From contig CM064505.1 in assembly GCA_032716605.1 (NCBI GenBank), forward strand, positions 50,230,211 through 50,294,210: 64,000 bases of DNA, in the 5' to 3' direction. The stretch's first letter is position 1, and the number at the start of each line of letters is the position of its first letter. The position numbers were made by a program, and so were the translations under genes. Shown in pieces: positions 43,418 through 53,712 of this stretch. The stretch comes from Paralithodes platypus. Lineage: Eukaryota > Arthropoda > Malacostraca > Decapoda > Lithodidae. Under the pieces are notes generated by a model that was given only the letters and a program-made list of their open reading frames with translations, had not been told where the DNA came from and did no database searches.

Positions 43418-45165
43418 GATTCACTAACGGTCATAGCGTGCTATGTCGTACAGCAACCTACGATCGTTCCTAAGGGAGTGCGGAAGGTGTATTCACGAAC
43501 GCATCGTTGAGCTCCCTTACGGCTCCCTTTCGGTTATTTTCACCGAGGCTTCTCTTGACCAATCAGGCGCTTGGCCTTTGTAAATAAACAATATGTCACC
43601 CACACCGAAGCGCCAAGAAGAACCTAATATACTTTAATTTATGAGCTTGTCATTGTTTAGCATGGCTAATTCGATCCACCACAGCCAGCAGGAAGAAGAA
43701 TAGAGTATCTTGTGAATTGATGATAAGAAATTAGCCTAGCTAGGCTACAGGGAAGCCTGTTCGTGGCCCAAGTTAAATGATTTTCGACGGATTGATCATT
43801 GATAATCATATGTTAGGCTAGTTGGGAGTGTATTATTTATACCTTAACCACAGTATATTGTTCTATTTTACCATGTCTACACCTAGACAGGGCGAGCGGC
43901 GAGCCAAACCAAAATACCAGACTTTACTATGTCTATGCCTACACAGGCAGTTCTAGCCAAGCCAAAATGCCAGACTTAGCCTAGGCCTAATTTTTCAAAA
44001 TAGGTCTAGGGTAATATTTTTGTATTCACAACACCTCAAGGCCTATCTACCTTTTCAAAATAGGCCTAGCATAGGCCTCCTCAATCTATTATCCAACAGT
44101 TGGCCATGGGAAATAATGATAGGTTGAGGGGGGCTTTGTCCCCCTCACCTCTCATGACTTATTGCCATCATCAAATATATTACCAGCATGGGACTAATAA
44201 CAGCTAGTTAACAATGAGGACGGTACGCCTGCAAACACCATCTTAACCTGCTAGGCTTCTACTTTACCATGCTTAGGCTACACCAAGCTAGGCATTGCTA
44301 GCCTAACCAAAATACCATACGTAGGCCTAACTTTTCTAGCCTAAATAGCCCTAACTTTTTCAAAATAAACCTAGGTTATATCCTAGGCTAGGCTAAACAA
44401 AATATTCACACCATATAGGCTAGCCTATTATTTGTTGTTTAGGCTAGGCCTATGCCTAGGGTAATTCTTTTCATAATTTTTTTCCTGTGATAATTTCAAA
44501 TTTGTTGAGGAAATAGGCTACCCTAATCTAACCCAGCTAGGCATTGCTAGCCTAACCAAAATACCATACATAGGCCTAACTTGTCTAGCCTAAATAGCCC
44601 TAACTTTTTCAAAATAAACCTAGGTTATAGCCTAGGCTAGGCTAAACAAAATTATTCACACAGCGTTTATTATTTATTCATTTTTTAGGCTAGGCCTAGG
44701 GTAATTCTTTTCATAATTTTGTTCCTGTGATACTTTCAAATTTGTTGAGGAATAGGCTACCCTAATCTAACTCAGAGGTGGTGGGGAGTTGGAATAAAAC
44801 ATTTCCGCAATAAATGAGGGTTAAAATCTACTAATGGTAGGCTACGTGTTGTCGCAGCACATGAATTTGTGCATCAATTAACCTTGACTAGGTCTAGGCT
44901 GGCATATGTAGGCTATTCATAGCTTAATTCGGCCTGTCATAAGACATTAAGGATACAAATATATTCATACTTAGTATTAAATGCCTTAATGGTGTTGTAA
45001 ACACAAGTTAACAATCATATTGCGCTATTATTGCCTCAATAATGACTTAGTGTGTCATAAAGAGCTATACTGCAGACGAATTTGTTATGGTCGCGGGTTG
45101 TGTTATCGATATTTGTGTACCTAAATCCGGGTCAAATTCATGTAAGGGTGGTCTGGACCAAGGTC
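43418..45165. repeat. Palindrome 1, right arm
   Basis: Inverted counterpart of 27735-29153 plus 35207-36742. It lacks the piggyBac (empty TTAA 44208-44211) and MITE 2a (empty TTAA 44947-44950), so it preserves pre-insertion sequence. No gene. Confidence 0.88.
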
Positions 45166-45180
45166 CATAGATACAACAAG

Positions 45181-45392
45181 CGGCTCGCTTGGTGTAGTGA
45201 CTAGCGTCTCGGACTTCCACCCAGAAGGCCCGGGTTCGCGCCCACGCTCGGCGCATTAAAGATTTTTCACAAGCACTGAGTCGTTACCATCCCTCATGAG
45301 CAAAGGGATGGGGTAGTAGTACAGGACCCCAATGGAAATACGCCTAATCGGCCTTATTGAGCTATCCTTAGCTAGCTTAGCATGCGCTAGCT
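45181..45392 (+). mobile_element. tRNA-derived SINE
   Basis: A box TGGTGTAGTGACTAG (45190-45204) and B box GGTTCGCGCCC (45233-45243) in a tRNA-like head, then a body with ACTGAGTCGTTACC and GGGGTAGTAGTACAGG. Other copies are at 27204 (head only) and 43250-43410 (body, inverted). Confidence 0.75.
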
Positions 45393-45880
45393 TTAACCCT
45401 TAATTAGCGGCGAGCAACATAAGTCGAGTTAAAAAAAGCTGGACTATGTGGCGGCGCTCGACATAGGTCGAGTGGCAATTTCAGCACGTAATGTGGCTGA
45501 GAGAGAGAGACAAGTGGTGGCAGGAGACTAGCGAGCGTATGACTGCTCCAGACCACCGCGGCGAACCTACTGACACAAATCTCAGCTCCCTCCTCCCTCT
45601 CTCACTCGCTACATACTCAATTATGTACCGAAAGTACCGAATTACCTGCTTTTTGCACTCGCGTTGCACGGTTATTGCAAGAAAACTATCCATCATACAA
45701 GGATCGTTATGGTGTCATTCGAAAGCTCTGTTTATGCCCTTTCAGGGATAGGTACTTGTTTTACGTTCTGGGTCTTATTTAGGCATGAAAATGATCACGT
45801 AAACAGCCCTATTTTGGCTAAAAACACCCCGCTGTGCGGTACATATAAATAAACCGCATAGGCCGCTCGTAAGGTGTTAA
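45393..45880. mobile_element. TTAA MITE 2, copy b (488 bp)
   Basis: Same length as copy a and nearly identical, but inverted. TTAA at 45393-45396 and 45877-45880. Confidence 0.9.
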
Positions 45881-45884
45881 GAAC

Positions 45885-45920
<36 letters not shown>
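45885..45920. repeat. (TTA)n microsatellite
   Basis: Twelve TTA units between MITE 2b and the THAP palindrome; mirror of 42535-42571. Confidence 0.9.
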
Positions 45921-45921
<1 letters not shown>

Positions 45922-46042
45922 ACCCACGGGGTCGCTCAAACTCCCTATCCGCGCGCATGACGTCAGAGTATTGAAGGGTGAAGGGGTCACCAGTTTCTTC
46001 CCGCCCATTCTCAAAATCACAGCCGTTGGAGCAACATCCTCC

Positions 46043-46345
46043 TAACCCCTCACATGACGAAAACATATCAAATCCATGAGGCTCACAACCCCCCCCCGAA
46101 CAGGCATGTCGGAATGGCATGGCATGTGATACCCAAGCAAGCAAGGAGTCACCCCCAACGCGCCCCTGTCGACCTTGCCCTGGCCAGTCTCTTTAGCAGC
46201 TAAATCAGGAAAACCCTCAGGCAGCTCCAGTTAAGCCTGGACACCTTTTTCTCCTTCTAAAATTCACTTCATCCAACTAATTCTTGTCCTATCCCCACTT
46301 CCCCCTAACCCCCTGTCACTACTCAATTTGACTTGACTTGACTTG
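46043..46345 (+). mobile_element. 303-bp retroposon with (ACTTG)n tail
   Basis: Flanked by a 7-bp duplication ATCCTCC (46036-46042, 46346-46352). The other arm has the empty site. The 3' end is TTGACTTGACTTGACTTG. No tRNA head was recognised, so it is a SINE of unknown origin or a truncated LINE 3' end. Confidence 0.78.
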
Positions 46346-46458
46346 ATCCTCCGTTTTCTATATCTTCGTGCCGTGAAAGTATAACTTCGATATTTTATAA
46401 TACAACAGTGACCATAATGCCGTGTGACAGTGTAGCTCTGCTATTGTAAGTGAACAAA

Positions 46459-46590
46459 ATGCCGTTATACTGTGAAGTTGTTGGGTGCAAGTCTGTATTC
46501 ATTAAACAAGGAAATGTGTCATTCCATATATTTCCCAAAGGCTTTTTGTACTCACTTCTATTATGTTATTATGTTATTATTGTTTTGTAA
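46459..46590 (+). CDS. THAP zinc-finger N-terminal exon, left arm
   Basis: Starts MPLYCEVVGCKSV and continues to VSFHIFPK, the signature start of a THAP domain (C5, C10, then F-H-x-F-P around H23-P26). The full C2CH domain needs about 80-90 residues, and here the frame runs out of homology at about residue 28 and stops at 43. A splice donor was not identified with confidence, so this is an exon fragment or pseudogene. THAP domains bind the ends of P-type transposons. The right-arm copy (62808 down to 61580, minus) encodes the same residues. Confidence 0.7.
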   Translation: MPLYCEVVGCKSVFIKQGNVSFHIFPKGFLYSLLLCYYVIIVL

Positions 46591-46996
46591 CCTGTCCAAT
46601 GTTCTTCATAATAACCTTACGGAACCTTACGATGATACTGGACGCAGGTCTTGTCAGTGCTCTAAGTCCAAATCTTCATAATTTAACTTTAATAGACACA
46701 TGTATATATTAATAAAATAAGTGTGTACCAAATTTTGTGAAATCCTTATCCCGCTTTGTGCAACCTAGTTGTAAGAAGAAATTAGAACAATAACCAATAC
46801 CTATAAATTAAACCTGAAAATAGTTATCCCATTTTGTATATGCTAAATATAATATTATAATATTATAATAGTAATATAGTAATAGCCTACATTTGATATG
46901 AAAATGATTGGACCGGGTAAACAAATATACAAAGTATTATAAGCTTGTGGCAGTGTATAGGCGGGAAGGTGAAGGTATTGAGGGATCACAGTCCAG

Positions 46997-47307
46997 ATAT
47001 TGTGTGGACTGTGTGAGGGATAAGCCTTTACAACGTCTCGCAGCTGTTAGGGGGCGGAGCTAGGCAGAGCGGCGAGCGTATTATCTCTTTCTTTCATTTG
47101 GTACAATAGTGTGACGTCACTGAGCTGCGCGTGGGTTGACCTGATGTATCTATGGACCTTGGTCTGGACCACCCTTTGCGAAAGGGGATTTTAGGGGCTT
47201 CCTACGATCAAAGATGGCCACTACGACGCTTCGTGAATACCAGCGTTGAGACGTAAGGGAACGGTAAGGGAGTTTTCGGATCGTACGACCGTTAGTGAAT
47301 CCATCTC
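46997..47307. repeat. Core of the THAP palindrome, with foldback unit
   Basis: Bases 46997-47160 match 36725-36902 inverted, and 47160-47302 match 27262-27393 inverted, ending GGATTCACTAACGG on minus. The core is flanked on both sides by CACAGTCCAG/CTGGACTGTG. It links palindromes 1 and 2 as one element family. Confidence 0.8.
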
Positions 47308-47718
47308 CTGGACTGTGATCCCTCAATACCTTCACCTTCCCGCCTATCACTGTCACAAGCTTATAATACTTTGTATATTTGTTTACCCGGTCCAATCATT
47401 TTCATATCAAATGTAGGCTATTACTATATTACTATTATAATATTATATTATATTTAGCATATACAAAATGGGATAACTATTTTCAGGTTTAATTTATAGG
47501 TATTGGTTATTGTTCTAATTTCTTCTTACAACTAGGTTGCACAAAGCGGGATAAGGATTTCACAAAATTCGGTACACACTTATTTTATTAATATATACAT
47601 GTGTCTATTAAAGTTAAATTATGAAGATTTGGACTTAGAGCACTGACAAGACCTGCGTTCAGTATCATCGTAAGGTTCCGTAAGGTTATTATGAAGAACA
47701 TTGGACAGGTTACAAAAC

Positions 47719-50700
47719 TTTTATGCCCTGTTTTTCTACAGGATTAACTTGGGTAATGTGAGTTCTAACTGACTGGGTATATAAGGCTGCATGCACAAAA
47801 CAAGGTATGAGGAATAGAGAACACAAAATAAACACACGGTAACAAGACACACGATCACGTTTATTGAGGATGATTAATAGGAAGCATAAGAAGGTATGAA
47901 TACTCGTACAAGACAAATGATAGAATTGAACAACTAGCATTAGTGGATCTGGATGGAGCCTAGTCTCCCACTTCCAACGTTCAGGTATACTCTTCTGATC
48001 ACTGGCTTTGTTCGCAAGTTTATATACTGGAAGCCATCAATGTTACTTATAGATTCAATTTCACTATTTAGATTTATTACTGGCAGTTCTGGTGCACGAG
48101 TAGTAGTTCACAGACTAGATTAGACACGCGTATATTTAGAGCACGAGAATTCTAGTAACCTCAGGGGGGTACTGATCTAAGTTTTATATTCTTATAGCAG
48201 AAATACGTAGAGCGCAAATCAGTGGGCGAACGTTAGATATCACTAGGGTTTTACTTCTATGTAATAATATCTGGATCGGGGTAATTACGAGAGTTAATGT
48301 CGCCTGTTAATTAATGAACACTGATACGCTTAGCACTTCCTGATGGAATGGTTATATATGAATTATACTGGGGCAAAGATATAGCCACTTCATAGAAATA
48401 TTAATAAGTGAGTCTCTAAATAGTACTGTAACACTGTAGTACTAATAAAGTGAATCTTGGGTAGTATTTGGTTGGTCTGGTCCTGGTTATCTTGCATCCG
48501 TGATGTTGGGGGCTAACGACTGGTTCCGCGGCCGTCCAGGGGGTCCATATGTAGGAAGTTTTCAAGACGGATCTCTTGGCGATCGTTGCTGGCTACACGC
48601 TTATATACCCACTGGTGTGTGAAGGTTATAAGGTGCACGTAGATTTCTTGTACGTGGACAGATGCTTCTATCTCAAATCTGCCACGGAGTCTGCCGGCTC
48701 TGGAACTCAATTCTCAGGAACAACACAAGGGCAGAGCTAGAGGTCAACTTAAGGGGGTCAGCCACTGGTTGGTGTCTATCTTTCAACTGATTTTACTGGG
48801 GGCTGGAGCTGGGTTTATAGGCTCGGTTTTGGACCCTGTAGGTCATAGGGATCTCGAGTCTTATGGAATTATTTGAGCTCTCAATAGATACGGGGACTAG
48901 GTAAGGTGGTGATTACTGTTGTGGCACATGGCTATAGGGGGCCTTCATAATGTGATATAACTGAGCCTTAGTAAGAGGTACTATTTTGGCTATACTGGAA
49001 GTATTGAGGGGAGGGAGACTGGATCTACTTTGCGAGGAGGACTGGGACAGCTGTGATAGGAGCGTCTCTCTTACATGCTCAGTCTTCATTCTATGGTATA
49101 GCTGAGGTGCTAATTTGGTTATCAGAGTATGCAAGAAAGGTGAATGGGTTATTGTGGGTTAATAGAGGTCAGTAAAGGGGTTAGTCATGCATGGTTAGTT
49201 CATTGATAGGAAGAATTCCTGTGCTACCTGGCAATGACCCGGAAGTCAAAACAGGGGTCAGGTATACCTCCGCAGGGGTGGGCCCTCCTCGGGTGGGTAA
49301 AAATGGATAGGTGCGCGCCCTCTCTCTGTGATGGTCGTCCGGCGGCTGTGGCTAGGGGCTTGCCATATCACAAGTGTTTGTAATAACCCTCTGTTTATGA
49401 GACAGATGTGGGTGTTCGTAATACCAAAACCGAAGGTGCCTTGACTAGCTGGTTTAATCGGTTGGGTTGTTAATTGCATGGTTTGCTGGATGTGGTGGAG
49501 ACTGGGTTGCTAACTCTGCCACATTTATCTGGAAGTATGGCAATAGAAGTTAGTCACTGGCGAGGCGGCTAGCCTCGCACTGACGATCATTTGGTACAGG
49601 GTTGTGAATGGGTTGTGAGGGAATAGATGGCATGCAAAGGGTTAGTAAAGTTCTAATGTTGTTCCGTCCTACTAAGGGAAGGTAGGCTGGATAGGAGTAT
49701 ATATAAAAGGTTTGAGAATGTTAGCAACGGAAAAATCAAGGATATTCAGGAGGTATGGTGGAGAGGCTAGGTCGGAAAGGAGTCGAGGAGCGTGGGGGGT
49801 TAACGAGAGGGAGAGGGTTAAGGGGGGCTACGTGGAAGTTTGACCCTAAGGTCTCTGGGCATAGGAGTGGCATTAGACTACAGTTGGTATCGGAGCTTGG
49901 GGGTTAATGACGGAAAGTATGTTAGCCAAACGCTACCGGGAGATGAGCAATATGGGGTGGTATATGAGTCTGGAAAGGATAGAATCATGTGGACTGTGGG
50001 GCTGTGGGGAAGAGGAGGTTAACTGTAGGTGTGTGCTTGACTGTGGATAAAAGTAGGGAAAAACATGGTGTATTATTACTCGTCAATACGATGGTTATGG
50101 ACACTGTTAATCTGACACTATTTCTTGCTGATCTAGTTGTTCCTGGGAACTGTGTTTTCTATGACATATACACCAAAGAAAACGGCAGTTCGTAGGGGTA
50201 GCTTCGGTATTGTTTCATGGTGAAAATGCGTCGAGACAATGGTAAAAAAGGGTTGTATATACAATCTCTGGTTGGGGTAAGAATTAAAGTTACTGCATGG
50301 TGGCTAACATCTTCAGTCATTTCTGTCTAGGTCTTACAGGAACAATGGTTCTATATACACTGGTGTACCCGTGGGTATCATAGTTTCTTATCAATTAGGA
50401 CATGGGGTTTTAACATACTACTTCTCGGATGGAAGAACATATATAGATTTATGGGGGCGGTTGGTCTTCAGAAACTGAGTCTGGCAAGACAGGGGGTTAA
50501 CATATTACTTCTTGGATGGGAAAAAACATACATAGATTTAGGCCTGTCTGAACTGGTTGGCATTGGCTCAACCTAGGGACAGGGCATGGGTGTTTTAACC
50601 TGGGAAGAACATACATAGATTTATGGGGGCGGTTGGTCTTCAGAAACTTAGTCTGGCAAGACAGGGGTTAACATATTACTTCTCGGATGGAAGGACATAC

Positions 50701-51074
50701 ATAGATTTATGGGGCGATTGGTCTTCAGAAACTTAGTCTGGCAAGGCAAGGTAGTTTAGGGTATGTTGATATTGATATCCTAACTTAGGGACAGGGCATG
50801 GGTGTATTAACTTAAGGTGTATTTATGTTCATCATCATGTAGGTAGAGGTGTAGGACACGAGGGGTAGTGTATACACGAGGTGGGAGAAAGATAAGTGTT
50901 TAGAAGGGGTAGGCAGGTGTGGTTTGGAGCTGCTTAGCCCTGCGGGCTTCGGCCTGTCTTAACTGGTTGGCTCGGTCACCTGGTCCTTTCGTTCTGTGGG
51001 CCTTTCTTTCGGGTGTTTCTGTGTGGTGTTCGCTCGTGGCTTCCGTGGTGGGCTTCTCGTTCTGGGGCATTTTA
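47719..51074 (-). repeat. 3' LTR of copy B (3356 bp)
   Basis: Begins TAAAATGCCC after the polypurine tract GGAGAGGGAAG and ends GGGCATAAAA (the 5' LTR ends CATAACA). It has tandem duplications at about 50400-50750. Confidence 0.92.
50400..50750. repeat. Tandem duplications inside the copy B LTR
   Basis: Three repeats containing ACTTCTCGGATGGAAG, ACATAGATTTATGGGG and GGTCTTCAGAAACT-AGTCTGGCAAG. The 5' LTR has the same at about 60900-61250. Copy A has only one unit, which explains most of the LTR length difference. Confidence 0.82.
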
Positions 51075-51595
51075 CTTCCCTCTCCTTCATTGTAGGCTCG
51101 TCCCCGAGCCTCAAGGGTGAAGTAAAAAGAAGCATAGTCATGGTGGGTCATTTTGAGTGTATTGAGAAGGTCCCACCAAGCAAGAGAGTGAGGGTCAGGT
51201 TTCTTTTGCAGGTCTATGTAGACCTGTAGGAATGTGTCCTCGGTGTTGTGGAGGGCGGTTGCCCGGGCTTGATGTGGGCGCTGTAGACGGGCTAAGCGTC
51301 CTGTGGACGTTTTTACTTTAACCTTTCGTATGAATGGTGTGTAGTGTTCCCCCGTGGGGGTAGGGACGGGGGCGACGAAGGGTGTGGATTTGTTCATGGT
51401 GGAGGTCATGTATCGAGTGAGGTGTGTGGGACTGACAGGAGGCCTCTTCAGTGTGGTGAATGGGTTACTAACTGAAGGGGAGGGATTAACGCGTGAAAAC
51501 GGAGCTGGGGGTGAAGGGGGGATATGAGTCTGGGGTTTTGGGGGTTTTCTTGGGTGGTGTTGCAGGCTGGGAAAATATATGGAGGCAATGTGCAA
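50900..51595 (-). CDS. Conserved C-terminal block of the copy B tail ORF, ending in the 3' LTR
   Basis: 231 codons. Carries FIRKVKVKTSTGRLARL, DTFLQVYIDLQKKPD and FYFTLEARGRAYNEGEG as in copy A, then crosses the polypurine tract and LTR start and stops 57 codons into the LTR at exactly the same point as copy A. Upstream (51600-52087) the frame is broken, so in this copy it is separated from integrase. Unknown function; basic, with an Arg/Lys-rich end. Confidence 0.7.
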   Translation of the reverse strand: MHIASIYFPSLQHHPRKPPKPQTHIPPSPPAPFSRVNPSPSVSNPFTTLKRPPVSPTHLTRYMTSTMNKSTPFVAPVPTPTGEHYTPFIRKVKVKTSTGRLARLQRPHQARATALHNTEDTFLQVYIDLQKKPDPHSLAWWDLLNTLKMTHHDYASFYFTLEARGRAYNEGEGSKMPQNEKPTTEATSEHHTETPERKAHRTKGPGDRANQLRQAEARRAKQLQTTPAYPF

Positions 51596-52087
51596 TATCG
51601 GTTTAGGTAAGGTGCGTGAGGGAGGTGTGTGAGAAAGAGGGGGGATGTGTGTTGTGTGGCTTGGGTCTTTAGTGTAAGAACGGGGTGTTGTTTTTGTATA
51701 ACTGTCTTCAAATCTGATGGGTCTGTTGATGATTCTACCTTTGGAGGTCCTGGTGGGAAGGTAGATGTTTGTAGTGGGACTTGAGTCGCTCGACGATGTT
51801 TTATATTGAGGGGAAGAACGCTTTACAGGTGGAGGGCATTTAGTGGGGGTGAGGTAAGGGGTTATTTGAGAGGTAGATGCGTGTGGAGGTTTTTGTCGAG
51901 TGAGGGTGGTAGGCGGAATGGGAGAGGATTTGGTGGGGGTATGTATGGGGGTTCTCTCAGGGGCGACTTTGTGGGGGGATTCAAGTGGGGGTGTGGAGGT
52001 CGGGTCCGTCAGTTTGGAGGGGCTTTGGTGAGGAGTTAGTTGTATGTTAGACGTGGTGTGAGAGGAGGAGTTGGCATAGTGTACTTT

Positions 52088-53712
52088 TTAGGGGTTGGTT
52101 GGTTGGGGGTTTGATGAGATGAGGAGGTTGGTTGATGTGTGGGTGGGGTCGCAGGGATAGTGGAGGGGAAAGGGGTGGATGCGGGGGGGGGGGCTAGATG
52201 GGTGGGTAGGGAGTGGAGATTTAATTTGGAGGGTTGGGGGTAGGAACATGTGTTGGGTGTGTTCTTTGGTGGGGTCGGTGATTTTGCTGGTGGTGGAAAT
52301 AGGCGGTTTTATGGGAGTTTGGTGGGGGGGTAGATCTAGCAGGTCATTCGGGGTGATGAGGTGGGGGTTGAGAGGGGATGAGGTTGAAGAGGAAGGTATG
52401 TGTTTTCGTGGGAGGGTGGGGGTTGTTATTTTTGGAATATAGTTAGAGGGGTTATGGTGTTTACTTGTGATTATTCGTCTTCTTTCCCTTTGTGGAGGAG
52501 AATTCAACGAAGAAGAAGAGGAGGAGGAGGATAGTGGTCTGGCAGCCCTACGGAACTGGGTTAGCAGGGTGTGTTTTCTGGAGGTTTTAAAAGATTTTAG
52601 TCGTGGGCGTAAGTTGTAGCGTGAGGTTACTGAGGTAGATTGTGTGGTGCGGTTGGGTGTGTACTTGGTTTTGGGTGGGGGTGGTGGTTTTCTCACTGTG
52701 GTGCCTGGTGGAGGTATGTCAGGGCTAGACGGGAGGGTTTCCGTTGTGGGTGGAGGTTTTCGTACTTGGATAAGTTGGGGAGGTACTTGACTATCAGAAG
52801 TGAAGGAAGGTGTCATGGTGGAGGAAGGTGTGATAGTGGGGGCTTGGGGTTTGTGGAGGTTAGTTTGGGGGGTATGTTGAGGAATGATTGGTCGGTTCGG
52901 TGCTGGAGGGTTTAGGCCCTTAGGGGTTTGTATGGGAATATTCATAGCCTGAGTGGAAGGGTTAGTAGGGGTGTTTAATTTAGGGTCAGACGTGTGGGGT
53001 GGGGTAATGTCTTGTGGTTTTAGAGGTTTAAATGCTCGGACGAATCTAGTTCGGAACGTGCGAGTCACGCCGTGATAATCGATGGTGACTTGATAGGCAT
53101 TTGGGACTTGTATGATGGTGTAGGGCCCGACATAGCGAGGGCCTAATTTGTTGGTGACAGGGAGGTTGGCTACCATTACGGTGTCGTGGATGGCGAAAGG
53201 GTTTTTATCATCGGGGTTATCAGTTTTGGTGTCTTGACAGGTTTGGGCGGTATGGAGGGTGTTTTGCAGATGTTGCAATGGATCAATTGTGGAGGTGTTG
53301 GAGGGGAGGTGAGCGTGATGGTGGAACGGCAGTAACAGGGGGGGTGCGCCGTAAACACGTTCATGAGGGGAAATACCGTCTTCTCGGGGACAGGTGTTCA
53401 TGCCCCATTGTATCATCTTTATTTGTGATGGCCAGTCTGAGGTGTTAAGAGCAATCATTTTTGTACGTAACTGGTTGTTGATGGTGCGATGGCTGCGTTC
53501 GCATATAGCATTTCCTTGAGGCCAGTACGGGGATGAGTGTTTGATCTTAATACCGCATTGTTGGGTGAACTGGTGCCAAACGTGTCCACTAAATTCGGGG
53601 GCATTGTCGGATAGAAGAGCAAGGGGAAGGCCGAATATAGGGAACACTTCTGTGGCAAGCAGTGTGGCGACTGTGGTGGCTGTGTGGTCTTTAACTGGGC
53701 AGGCTATTAAAA
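52088..53712 (-). pseudogene. Copy B pol, second part: integrase core end, GPY/F, Pro-rich tail
   Basis: Continues integrase after the frameshift near 53711-53716: second catalytic Asp in LLSDNAPEFSG, Glu in NAICERSHRT, then VMVANLPVTNKLGPRYVGPY and RTRFVRAFKPLK. A long Pro/Thr/Ser-rich tail follows (including a Ser run and Arg-rich QRERRRI) and stops at 52088. Aligns along its length with copy A 13827 onward. Confidence 0.85.
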
